Assembly: GCF_938045775.1 (NCBI RefSeq)
Contig: NZ_CALIBH010000055.1
Coordinates: 1 to 7,049, forward strand
Origin: an uncultured Campylobacter sp.
Lineage (GTDB): Bacteria > Campylobacterota > Campylobacteria > Campylobacterales > Campylobacteraceae
DNA: 7,049 nucleotides
Direction of reading: 5' to 3'
Below, one piece after another: positions 1-5,268 of the stretch (position 1 is its first letter; each line of letters begins with the position of its first letter). Position numbers and translations under genes: made by a program. The notes under the pieces are model-generated. The model made no database searches, was not told the DNA's origin, and saw only the letters and a list, made by a program, of their open reading frames with translations.

Positions 1-100
1 GCCTCGAATGGGCGCGCGCGGCGCTATGCAAAGTATCTATCTGCGCGATCCTGACGGCAATCTCGTGGAGCTCGGTGTATATGAAAGCAGCGAGGATTAG
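1..100 (+). CDS. VOC/glyoxalase-family protein, C-terminal fragment
   Basis: The reading frame is open from base 2 to a TAG at 98-100 and gives about 32 residues, including GAMQSIYLRDPDGNLVELG. The pattern Y-x-R-D-P-D-G-N-x-(V/I)-E-(L/F) is the classic last beta-strand motif of the vicinal oxygen chelate superfamily (glyoxalase I, bleomycin/fosfomycin resistance proteins, extradiol dioxygenases). The Glu in NLVEL normally supplies a metal ligand. The start and the substrate-determining part lie outside the window, so no specific function can be given. It is the only gene here that I place on the + strand, and it converges on the 238-residue membrane protein gene. The family call is confident; the substrate is unknown. 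Confidence 0.85.
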   Translation, partial: PRMGARGAMQSIYLRDPDGNLVELGVYESSED

Positions 101-105
101 TGCGT

Positions 106-145
106 AAATTTTAAAAGCAAAATTCCAAGCGGAGCTTTAAAATTT
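106..145 (+). terminator. possible hairpin terminator in the convergent gap
   Basis: Six bases after the VOC stop codon, the segments AAATTTTAAAAGC (106-118) and GCTTTAAAATTT (134-145) can pair with one bulged A, around a 15-base loop that itself contains TCC-aagc-GGA. The stem is AT-rich and no clean U-run follows, so this is weak. Two further small inverted repeats lie in the same gap: ATCTTT-catt-AAAGAT at 162-177 and an imperfect GCGG...CCGC at 187-209. Any of them could end transcription from either side. Confidence 0.3.
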
Positions 146-261
146 AAATTTTCTAAATTCTATCTTTCATTAAAGATCGATATTCTGCGGATTAAATTGC
201 TTATCCCGCGGTACGCTAATTATGTATCGTTTATATATTTTTGAAACCTTATCTTTTGTTT

Positions 262-978
262 TTAGAATTTCATAAATTTGTTCATTTTATTCACTATTAT
301 TTTTGCAATATCATAAGGCGGTTTCCAAAATAAATATCCCTCTGTAATATCTATATTTAGCGTATCCAAGAAATATTTTTGCAGCTCGCCAAGCTCATTT
401 TTACTATTGATCGTAAATACTTCTGAATCGAAACCGTTGCATATCAGCAATTTATCACAAAGTAAGAACCTAGCCGTTTTCTCAAACAGAATATAGTAGA
501 CAAATTTAATAATAGGCATCAATAATAAGCCCATAATTATAAAAATAACTACATAAAATCCGGAGCTGTATAATGACACGACGATCATTATGAATAAAAC
601 CAAAATACAAAATTTGATTCTTACATCAAATGGCGCAAAATTGGGAATCATATAAGCATATCTGTAAACGGAGATATTTTTTAATGCCATCTCTTTTTCG
701 CATCTGGTTTTATTTTTAAATTCTATTTTGTCCTTCATAAAAGTTATCGTTTTTTTGCTATTTATAAAACTCGCCGCGTATATAAAGAAAAAGGCAGTGC
801 CATAACCTAGCAATATTTTCATATAAAACCTAAATTTATATTCGCCGCCAAAATTCTGTATCAAAGAACAAATTAATAAAATTCCAAGAGCTATCAGCCA
901 AAACAGATCATCTAGCTTTTTTATAACTATCGGATATTTGTCGTAATCTCTGGCTTTTTGTTTATTATAATTTTCCAT
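262..978 (-). CDS. AT-rich four-helix membrane protein with KARDYDK box, family unknown
   Basis: This 238-residue protein belongs to no family I recognise. A short polar N-terminus (residues 1-20) carries KARDYDKYPIVIK. Hydrophobic stretches follow at about 25-42, 53-72, 120-138 and 140-163, predicting four membrane helices. Between helices 2 and 3 is a polar segment with ITFMKDKIEF and a RCE motif near residue 93. The C-terminal tail (about 165-238) is soluble and charged. It is a paralogue of the adjacent 353-residue protein: both share K-A-R-D-Y-D-K-x-P-I-x-I-K, the F-x-x-x-x-I-x-F...(R/K)CE segment and a tail of the form YFL...NI...YLF. The start is ATG at 976-978 with AAAGAGGGG about ten bases upstream. 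The frame stays open upstream of this ATG to about position 1065, but without another good start. Codons are far more AT-rich than in the genes from 2263 rightwards. Confidence 0.8.
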   Translation of the reverse strand: MENYNKQKARDYDKYPIVIKKLDDLFWLIALGILLICSLIQNFGGEYKFRFYMKILLGYGTAFFFIYAASFINSKKTITFMKDKIEFKNKTRCEKEMALKNISVYRYAYMIPNFAPFDVRIKFCILVLFIMIVVSLYSSGFYVVIFIIMGLLLMPIIKFVYYILFEKTARFLLCDKLLICNGFDSEVFTINSKNELGELQKYFLDTLNIDITEGYLFWKPPYDIAKIIVNKMNKFMKF

Positions 979-1040
979 TATTTCAAGCCCCTCTTTAAAA
1001 ATAGATATAAATTTGTAATAGCTTAATCGACAAAAGACTT

Positions 1041-1088
1041 TTATATACGTTGTCTGACTTCTTTCTTAGCAACCTCTTCCCTCGTCAT
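1041..1088 (-). CDS. possible 15-codon ORF or decayed gene start
   Basis: Twelve bases beyond the stop codon of the 353-residue membrane protein, AGGAGG sits five bases before an ATG that opens MTREEVAKKEVRQRI and then stops at TAA. The ribosome binding site is one of the strongest in the window, so ribosomes are likely to start here. The peptide is charged and predicted helical. Its frame differs from that of the downstream 238-residue gene, but that gene's frame is open upstream into this ORF, so a single-base indel or a frameshift could fuse the two. It may be a leader or coupling peptide, the start of a decayed family member, or the true start of the downstream gene with a frameshift. The sequence alone does not decide between these. 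Confidence 0.35.
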   Translation of the reverse strand: MTREEVAKKEVRQRI

Positions 1089-1093
1089 TTTAT

Positions 1094-1099
1094 CCTCCT
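1094..1099 (-). promoter_or_regulatory. strong Shine-Dalgarno site AGGAGG
   Basis: AGGAGG, read on the - strand, lies five bases upstream of the ATG at 1086-1088 and just past the TAA of the 353-residue gene (1101-1103). It is the main evidence that the 15-codon ORF is translated. It is a better match to the anti-Shine-Dalgarno sequence than the site in front of the 238-residue gene. Confidence 0.55.
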
Positions 1100-1100
1100 A

Positions 1101-2162
1101 TTAAATAAATAAGTAATCTTTCTTAACGTTATTTATATTTACGCTTTTCCGTAAAAAATATTCTTTAATTTCATCATAAATTCTTTGATTATAGAGATAA
1201 ACGAGATAATATCTTGGATAAACGGGTTTGTTCCTAAACCATCTGCCATACGAGGGGCGTGCGATCCTAATAAACGGCAGAGCCCTAAACCCTTTTAAAT
1301 TCCTATTTATAAACAGATAAAGTATAAAATTTAATAAAAACCCGAATAAATATGTAAAGAATACCGCTATAAAAAATATATTCCACCATGTTACGCACAT
1401 AAAAATAGCGATAAAGTACAAAAATATCTTTTCAGATTTTCCTATCTCATATGAACTTGCCAAAATTCCGATAGAGAAATTTAAAGATAAGGCGTTTTCG
1501 TCAATTTCACAGCGTTTTTCAACCAAGCCGTCGCTAATGAATTGTATATATTTGTTTGTGAATTTTATCTCTTGTATAGGGCGGATTACGGTAAATATGG
1601 ATATTATAACTGTAGATAGTAAAATAATGAATAAAATAGCAAAATACTGAACTATGTCAATATCCTCATGATTTATAAAATCTATAATTAAAAATGCATG
1701 TAGCGTAGAAATCGGCAATAATAAGACTAAAAACGAATATACAAAAAATTTTTCATAATTTTTGATTGCTATCGGATCTTTGTCGTAATCTCTAGCCTTG
1801 AAATTCTGCTGCAAAGAGCCGTTGTCATCCGATATAAAATTTTGCGGCTCCGCGTTGTTCTCAAAGGCAGAATTCTGAGCCGCTTTGGCCTCTAAATTTA
1901 AAGCATCAGTAGCGGAATTCGGTGCTTTGGAATTCAAAGATTCGAAATTCAGAGGTTCAGAATTCAAGATTTCGGAATTCGGGGATTCAAAATTCAGGGA
2001 TTCAGAATTTAAAACTTCGGAATTCGAAACTTCGGAATTTTTGGTTTCAGAATTCTGGGCTTTAAAATTTTCGCCGTCAGAATTCTGTTCCAAGCCCCGC
2101 TTCAGCTTCTGATGTCGCTTTTGTAGTAGCCTTTTTAATTCCTCAAGCCTGCTTTGATCCAT
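1101..2162 (-). CDS. AT-rich membrane protein with N-terminal NSExx pentapeptide array, family unknown
   Basis: This is a 353-residue paralogue of the 238-residue protein, with a long extra N-terminus. Residues 1-26 form a Lys/Arg/Glu-rich probable helix (LEELKRLLQKRHQKLKR). Residues 27-106 are sixteen five-residue units, the first twelve (27-86) close to Asn-(Ser/Phe)-Glu-x-x. The family box KARDYDKDPIAIK follows at 122-134, then hydrophobic helices at about 140-162, 171-193 and 246-285 (two helices), and a basic/aromatic tail ending YFLRKSVNINN...YLFI. The intermediate polar segment has IKFTNKYIQF and KRCE, as in the paralogue. The repeat tract should be flexible, disordered and acidic, exposed on the same side as the N-terminus, probably the cytoplasm. 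The ATG at 2160-2162 has AAAGG upstream, and a TATAAA box lies 32 bases before it. The function is unknown. An anchored sensor or immunity-like membrane protein would be guesses. Confidence 0.82.
   Translation of the reverse strand: MDQSRLEELKRLLQKRHQKLKRGLEQNSDGENFKAQNSETKNSEVSNSEVLNSESLNFESPNSEILNSEPLNFESLNSKAPNSATDALNLEAKAAQNSAFENNAEPQNFISDDNGSLQQNFKARDYDKDPIAIKNYEKFFVYSFLVLLLPISTLHAFLIIDFINHEDIDIVQYFAILFIILLSTVIISIFTVIRPIQEIKFTNKYIQFISDGLVEKRCEIDENALSLNFSIGILASSYEIGKSEKIFLYFIAIFMCVTWWNIFFIAVFFTYLFGFLLNFILYLFINRNLKGFRALPFIRIARPSYGRWFRNKPVYPRYYLVYLYNQRIYDEIKEYFLRKSVNINNVKKDYLFI
1845..2084 (-). repeat. 15-bp tandem array encoding NSExx pentapeptides
   Basis: The array has sixteen units of 15 bp in unbroken register. 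The twelve at 1905-2084 are well conserved and the four at 1845-1904 are degenerate but still in phase. The coding-strand unit is AATTC(T/C)GAA plus six variable bases, giving Asn-Ser-Glu-x-x, with Phe replacing Ser in several units. Because AATTC is usually preceded by G, eight GAATTC hexamers fall inside the array (first bases 1870, 1915, 1930, 1960, 1975, 2020, 2050, 2080), all spaced by multiples of 15. The variable pairs (TK, VS, VL, SL, SP, IL, PL, SL, AP) show that the array has aged. Copy number changes would keep the frame. Confidence 0.9.
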
Positions 2163-2193
2163 TTGCCGCCTTTAAATTTTATGGATGCGCCAT

Positions 2194-2199
2194 TTTATA
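2194..2199 (-). promoter_or_regulatory. candidate -10 box for the AT-rich gene pair
   Basis: TATAAA (within GCTATAAAATGG on the - strand) lies 32 bases before the ATG of the 353-residue gene, in the 100-base gap after the 304-residue gene. Epsilonproteobacterial sigma-70 promoters often have a good -10 and no clear -35, which fits here. A separate promoter would let this block be transcribed independently of the operon upstream. Confidence 0.4.
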
Positions 2200-2262
2200 G
2201 CGCCGCCGCTTAAAGCTCATTAAATTTTACCGCTCGCCCGCTGCGCGCCGTTTGATCAAAAT

Positions 2263-3177
2263 TTAGCCCTCATATCTTTGCAGCGATTTTTTATATGTTT
2301 TCGCCGCCGCGCAGCCCGCGCTCAGATATGCCTCAAACTCCTCGCTAGTAAGCCTGCGCGGCTCATTCGCAAGCTTCGCCGCGCCGCTTGGCGTATTTGC
2401 GTCCAGAATCGCTTCATTTATGATCTCGCCTCGTCGGATTCGGTTGCTAAAGCCCGCTGCACGCGCTATTTTCGGCACGCGCTTTAAAGAAAAGCTTAAA
2501 TTTCGCGTTTGCAGATTTAAAATTTTACCCATGCATTTGCGCGGACCCGCAATAAAATCGCCATTTTGTATGAGCGGGGCGGCGGAGCCGAGCAGGTCGC
2601 TGTCCGCCAAGCTGTGCAAGTCGCCTGCTAAGCCGGGTAAGCAGCCCGTTGAATCCGGTAAGCTGCCCGCTAAAAGTTCTGCGCCGCTTAGGATACGTAG
2701 GCTTCGCACCAAAATCCCGCCGCCGCTTTGCGGGACGCTGCGAAAAGAAATGTCAAAGCCAAAATTGTGAAAAAATATCTCGCCCGCCCGCGACGTGCGC
2801 TTGTAGGTGTTTCGATCCGCGCCCGTGAAATACGCCTCGATCTCCGCGAAGGCGAATTCCGCGCCGCTTACGCAAAGCACATAGTTTTGCAGCAGATCGC
2901 GCATGAAATTTTCTATCTTTGCCTGCGCTCGTTCGGCATCAAACGGCGGCTTGGCATTAAATTTTAAAATTTCATCTTGCTGCGCGTCGCTAAAATATGA
3001 CTGTCCGCCGCAAAATTCCACGCCGCCTTGTAATTTTAAGGGCTTGTCGCCGCTCAAGTCTCTCGCGCTTCCTGCAAGTTTATGATTTTTTGAAGCGAGC
3101 TTTGAGCCCGCCGAAATTCCAAACTCCGCCGCGTCGATTTTTGAGAAAAATTTTTCTAAATTTTCATCGCCCAGCAT
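2263..3177 (-). CDS. hypothetical protein, tentatively 3-methyladenine-glycosylase-like
   Basis: This is a 304-residue soluble protein with no signal peptide. The central part (about 85-220) reads EFAFAEIEAYFTGADRNTYK, then a His in IFFHNFGFDISFR (about 135-146), GGGILVRSL (152-160) and FIAGPRKC (208-215). This order of E-x-E-x-Y, H-x-x-G-x-D-(I/L)-x-F, GG(I/V)L(I/V)R and GP-x-x-C resembles a widespread family of small uncharacterised bacterial proteins related to 3-methyladenine DNA glycosylase (MPG fold); this is from memory and unverified. The GGILVR and GP blocks are separated by a Ser/Leu/Gly/Asp-rich insert (about 165-205), and the first 80 residues are also low-complexity. The ATG at 3175-3177 has GGAAGAG six bases upstream and overlaps the preceding four-cysteine gene by 14 bp, suggesting translational coupling. 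The same start region was copied to 3779-3781. Confidence 0.72.
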   Translation of the reverse strand: MLGDENLEKFFSKIDAAEFGISAGSKLASKNHKLAGSARDLSGDKPLKLQGGVEFCGGQSYFSDAQQDEILKFNAKPPFDAERAQAKIENFMRDLLQNYVLCVSGAEFAFAEIEAYFTGADRNTYKRTSRAGEIFFHNFGFDISFRSVPQSGGGILVRSLRILSGAELLAGSLPDSTGCLPGLAGDLHSLADSDLLGSAAPLIQNGDFIAGPRKCMGKILNLQTRNLSFSLKRVPKIARAAGFSNRIRRGEIINEAILDANTPSGAAKLANEPRRLTSEEFEAYLSAGCAAAKTYKKSLQRYEG

Positions 3178-3679
3178 TTTGCTCTTCCGTAGAATTTCCT
3201 TCGCGCTTCGTCATGTCCGCTTTGCTGCCCGCGGTGTCAGATTTGCCGTTGTTTGCCTCGGCGCGCATTAAATTTCTCTCGCCGTCCGTCGCGTTCGTAT
3301 CGCCTCGTGCTAAATTACCGCCGCCGCTCGTCGTATTTGCTTCGTTATCTTTAAAATTTAAAGCTTCGCAACGATCTACGCCTAAACGCTCGAAATAATA
3401 TCTCTCTCGCTCACTTAAGTTTTCCACTCCCCTTTCGCATACGCGCTTGATATACGCCTTGCTAGGGTATCTAAGCCGATTGAGCGCTAATTCACTACCC
3501 TCATCTGCGCGCTTTATCAGCTTGGCGATGCAGGCGTCATCCTCTTCACTATTTGCGATATAATCCCATATGCCGCAGTATCTATCACCGCCCAGCGTCG
3601 TAATCAAAAAATAAACCCAAAGCAGGATTATGACAATCGATATGCTTCCTTTTATTTTTAAAGATCTCTTTTTTACCAT
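3164..3679 (-). CDS. small membrane-anchored four-cysteine protein, copy A
   Basis: This 171-residue protein has a basic start followed by one hydrophobic helix (about 12-30), which I read as an uncleaved signal anchor placing the rest in the periplasm. The domain holds Cys35, Cys50, Cys81 and Cys104, matched one for one in copy B, and could form two disulfides. Its conserved blocks are EEDDACIAKLIKRAD, RLRYPSKAYIKRVCE, GVENL.ERERYYF and DRCE. The tail from about 113 is low-complexity and contains two 14-residue repeats (NTTSGGGNLARG and NATDGERNLMRA), then a Lys/Glu/Asn-rich end. I do not recognise the family; the blocks are slightly reminiscent of Sel1/TPR-like helices, but no repeat is clear. 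The start is ATG at 3677-3679 with AAGGA before it. The 3' end overlaps the 304-residue gene and encodes that gene's ribosome binding site. Confidence 0.8.
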   Translation of the reverse strand: MVKKRSLKIKGSISIVIILLWVYFLITTLGGDRYCGIWDYIANSEEDDACIAKLIKRADEGSELALNRLRYPSKAYIKRVCERGVENLSERERYYFERLGVDRCEALNFKDNEANTTSGGGNLARGDTNATDGERNLMRAEANNGKSDTAGSKADMTKREGNSTEEQNAGR

Positions 3680-3706
3680 GTTTTTCCTTGAGTAATAAAT
3701 TTTAAC

Positions 3707-3781
3707 TCATTTTTTCACAAATTTGACCAACGACATAAAATTTACAATATTGTCCTCAAGGCTAATCTTATCGCCTAGCAT
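3707..3781 (-). pseudogene. vestigial start of the 304-residue gene, 24 codons
   Basis: Copy B ends with the same arrangement as copy A: a GGAAGAG ribosome binding site and an ATG (3779-3781) opening MLGD and overlapping the stop by 14 bp. In copy A this ATG starts the 304-residue protein (MLGDEN...). Here the match stops after the fourth codon; the frame runs on through unrelated residues (KISLEDNIVNFM...) and ends at TGA at 3707. The duplication therefore appears to have copied the junction but not the gene. It may still be translated as a 24-residue peptide, but I see nothing to suggest a function. Confidence 0.5.
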
Positions 3782-4247
3782 TTTGCTCTTCCGTAGAATT
3801 TCCTTCGCGCTTCGCGATGTCCGCTTTGCTGTCCGCGGTGCTAAATTCGCCGTTGTTTGCCTCGGCGCGCGTTAAATTTCCCTCGCCGTTCGTCGTACCT
3901 GCTTCGCCGTCTTTTGACTTGGGCGTTTTAAAACCCCAAATCTCGCAGCGATCTCCACTAAAACCTTGGAAATAATATCTCTCCCGCTCTCCTAAGTTTT
4001 CCACTCCCTTTTCGCACACGCGCTTGATATACGCCCTGCTTGGGTATCTTAGTCTGCTTTCCGCAAAGCCGTTTCCGTCGTCCGCTCGTTTTATCAGCTT
4101 GGCGATGCAGGCGTCATCCTCTTCGTCGTGCCTGCCTGAAAAAAATTCTCTCGCGCTACAATACCCGCCGCTACCGCTTACAAACGCGGCATAAATAATA
4201 ATAAGCGCCACAGCTAGCACAAAAACATGACTTTTACCGATTTTCAA
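3768..4247 (-). CDS. small membrane-anchored four-cysteine protein, copy B (TTG start)
   Basis: This 159-residue paralogue of copy A has a hydrophobic anchor at about 8-24, then a periplasmic domain with Cys30, Cys47, Cys78 and Cys101. It shares the blocks EEDDACIAKLIKRAD, RLRYPSRAYIKRVCE, GVENLGERERYYF and GDRCE. The low-complexity tail has one copy of the GEGNLTRAEANNG unit where copy A has two, and ends in KREGNSTEEQNARR, almost as in copy A. The start is TTG (4245-4247): the protein has no internal Met, and an AAGGGGG site sits at the right distance. It overlaps the end of the dehydrogenase gene by 14 bp, so expression is probably coupled to it. The function is unknown. The four-cysteine pattern suggests a disulfide-stabilised envelope protein. 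Confidence 0.78.
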   Translation of the reverse strand: MKIGKSHVFVLAVALIIIYAAFVSGSGGYCSAREFFSGRHDEEDDACIAKLIKRADDGNGFAESRLRYPSRAYIKRVCEKGVENLGERERYYFQGFSGDRCEIWGFKTPKSKDGEAGTTNGEGNLTRAEANNGEFSTADSKADIAKREGNSTEEQNARR

Positions 4248-4902
4248 GCTCGCCCCCTTCGCGATTAAATTTTGATTTTTTCCGCAGATTTACGATTTGC
4301 GGGCGGATCGTAAACTCGCTTACGTTGGACTTCGTGCGCAGAATTTGCAGCGTGAAATTTGCGATCTCCCCCGCATCCACGAAGCTTGCTTCATCATCTG
4401 CAGGCTCGAAGCCCAAATCCTCGTAAAACGGCGTTTTGGTGATGTCAGGGTTGATGCAGCTTACTCTGATCTGCTTGCGCGCCTCCTCAAAAAGGCAGAG
4501 CAGAAACGCCCGCAACCCCGCCTTGCTCGCGCTATAAACCGCGCTAAAGCGGCTAGATCGCAGCGCCTCGATCGAGCTAATGCCGATGATATGGGCGCAG
4601 TTGCGCTTTAAATTCGGCAAAAGCGTGCGCGTGATGATGATGTTTGCGGTAAGATTTACGTTTAAAATTTTTAAAATTTCGCTCTCACTCATCGCCTCAA
4701 GCGGCGCAAATTTCGCCGTACCCGCGCATAAAATCAGCGCGTCAATCTCACACGCCGCAGCCAGCGCGCGGCACTCCTTCGCTAGCGCGTACGTATCCTC
4801 AAAGCGCGAGCTTAGCGTTAAAATTTCATAGCCGTTTTGCCGCAAAAGCTCCGCAACCGCGCTGCCGATACCGCCGCTTGCGCCCGTGATCAATGCTTTC
4901 AT
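4234..4902 (-). CDS. short-chain dehydrogenase/reductase (SDR)
   Basis: This is a 222-residue classical SDR with a Rossmann fold. TGASGGIG at 6-13 binds the dinucleotide. SSR at about 31-33 after the second strand suggests NADP(H) by its Arg. LCAGT (59-62) replaces the usual NNAG, and Asn83 in NVNLTAN is the structural Asn. The catalytic residues are Ser109/110 in ISS, Tyr123 and Lys127 in YSASK. NPDITKTPF (151-159) stands where most SDRs have PG-x-(V/I)-x-T. It is a little shorter than the usual 240-260 residues, with a small substrate loop. The substrate cannot be read from the sequence. The start is ATG at 4900-4902 with a very good AAAGGAG site. The 3' end overlaps four-cysteine copy B. 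A cytoplasmic oxidoreductase joined to anchored Cys proteins is not a pairing I recognise. Confidence 0.93.
   Translation of the reverse strand: MKALITGASGGIGSAVAELLRQNGYEILTLSSRFEDTYALAKECRALAAACEIDALILCAGTAKFAPLEAMSESEILKILNVNLTANIIITRTLLPNLKRNCAHIIGISSIEALRSSRFSAVYSASKAGLRAFLLCLFEEARKQIRVSCINPDITKTPFYEDLGFEPADDEASFVDAGEIANFTLQILRTKSNVSEFTIRPQIVNLRKKSKFNREGGELENR
4253..4259 (-). promoter_or_regulatory. ribosome binding site that fixes the TTG start of copy B
   Basis: AAGGGGG on the - strand ends five bases before TTG at 4245-4247, inside the end of the dehydrogenase coding sequence. Copy B has no ATG in frame before its membrane anchor, so this site is the best evidence for a TTG start. 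Confidence 0.6.
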
Positions 4903-5268
4903 CTTTTCTCCTTTAAATTTTAATGCCGCTTCGGCGCGTTAAATTTAGAGCGTCATGTAAATTTTGCTGCGCTAAATTTTCTTTGCTCGCCGCGTTTGCC
5001 GCTAAATTTACGCGGATTATTTAAACTGCGCCGCGACTTTGCCGGGTAAAATTTTAAATTTAGCCCGCGGACGTTTGCTGCGCGAGCGTTTTGTAAAATT
5101 TCATCGCCGCTCGCTGTGCCAGCCCCGCGCGATTTATAAAATTTAATTTTATAAAGCCGGGTGTGGCGCTAAATTTTAACCGCTCATTCGCCGCAAATTT
5201 CGCGCCGTATTCTCGGCACCGCATGCGAGCCGGCACAGGCTGCGGCGTCTGCGGTAAACAGCGCGCGT
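4903..5268 (-). other. 366-base gap without a convincing gene
   Basis: This lies between the radical SAM gene and the dehydrogenase. Frames are short or antisense shadows, and I find no tRNA, rRNA or CRISPR structure. It is dense in AAATTT/TAAATTT words alternating with GC-rich stretches. Visible structure comprises an AT-rich palindrome at 5133-5155, an 8-bp palindrome CGCATGCG at 5220-5227, and a small GCCG-ctt-CGGC stem at 4925-4935 just before the dehydrogenase leader. No classical GC-stem plus U-run terminator follows the radical SAM stop. The gap is long for this compact region and probably holds a promoter for the dehydrogenase group, but I cannot place one firmly. Confidence 0.5.
5133..5155. 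repeat. perfect 11-bp AT-rich palindrome
   Basis: TTTATAAAATT (5133-5143) and AATTTTATAAA (5145-5155) are exact inverted repeats around one base. Each strand contains TATAAA-type hexamers, so the element could hold -10 boxes facing either way, bind a dimeric regulator, or form a weak hairpin. It lies about 230 bases upstream of the dehydrogenase start. There is no direct evidence of function. Confidence 0.5.

Larger units (their letters stand above)
3164..4247 (-). repeat. tandem gene duplication of the four-cysteine gene
   Basis: Two diverged copies lie head to tail (3768-4247 and 3164-3679). Similarity is highest in two places. One is the core, where TTTATCAGCTTGGCGATGCA and the bases after it, through CATCCTCTTC, are identical on the + strand near 3513 and 4089. 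The other is the 3' end, where 3168-3230 and 3772-3834 are nearly identical. The membrane anchors and the segment after Cys4 have diverged strongly. The copies are offset by 604 bases at the 3' end and 568 at the 5' end; the 36-base difference equals the 12 extra codons in copy A. Confidence 0.85.

Noticed and set aside
1845..2084. CRISPR array
   Set aside because: The repeats are contiguous 15-bp coding units with no unique spacers.
1885..2112. A 75-codon + strand ORF rich in SEF/KF repeats
   Set aside because: It is the antisense reading of the 15-bp array; a repeat whose unit length is a multiple of three and which lacks stops stays open on both strands. The - strand frame continues into a full membrane protein.
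262..2162. Toxin-immunity or phage-defence pair
   Set aside because: The two proteins are paralogues with the same layout; neither has a nuclease, TIR, pore-forming or other effector motif, so no system can be claimed.
2278..3398. Several overlapping + strand ORFs of 60-133 codons
   Set aside because: They are shadows of the 304-residue and four-cysteine genes, Arg/Ala/Pro-rich, without ribosome binding sites or recognisable domains.
3164..4247. Sel1-like or TPR repeat proteins
   Set aside because: Blocks such as ACIAKLIKRAD and AYIKRVCE hint at helices, but no repeated Sel1 signature is visible and the spacing does not fit.
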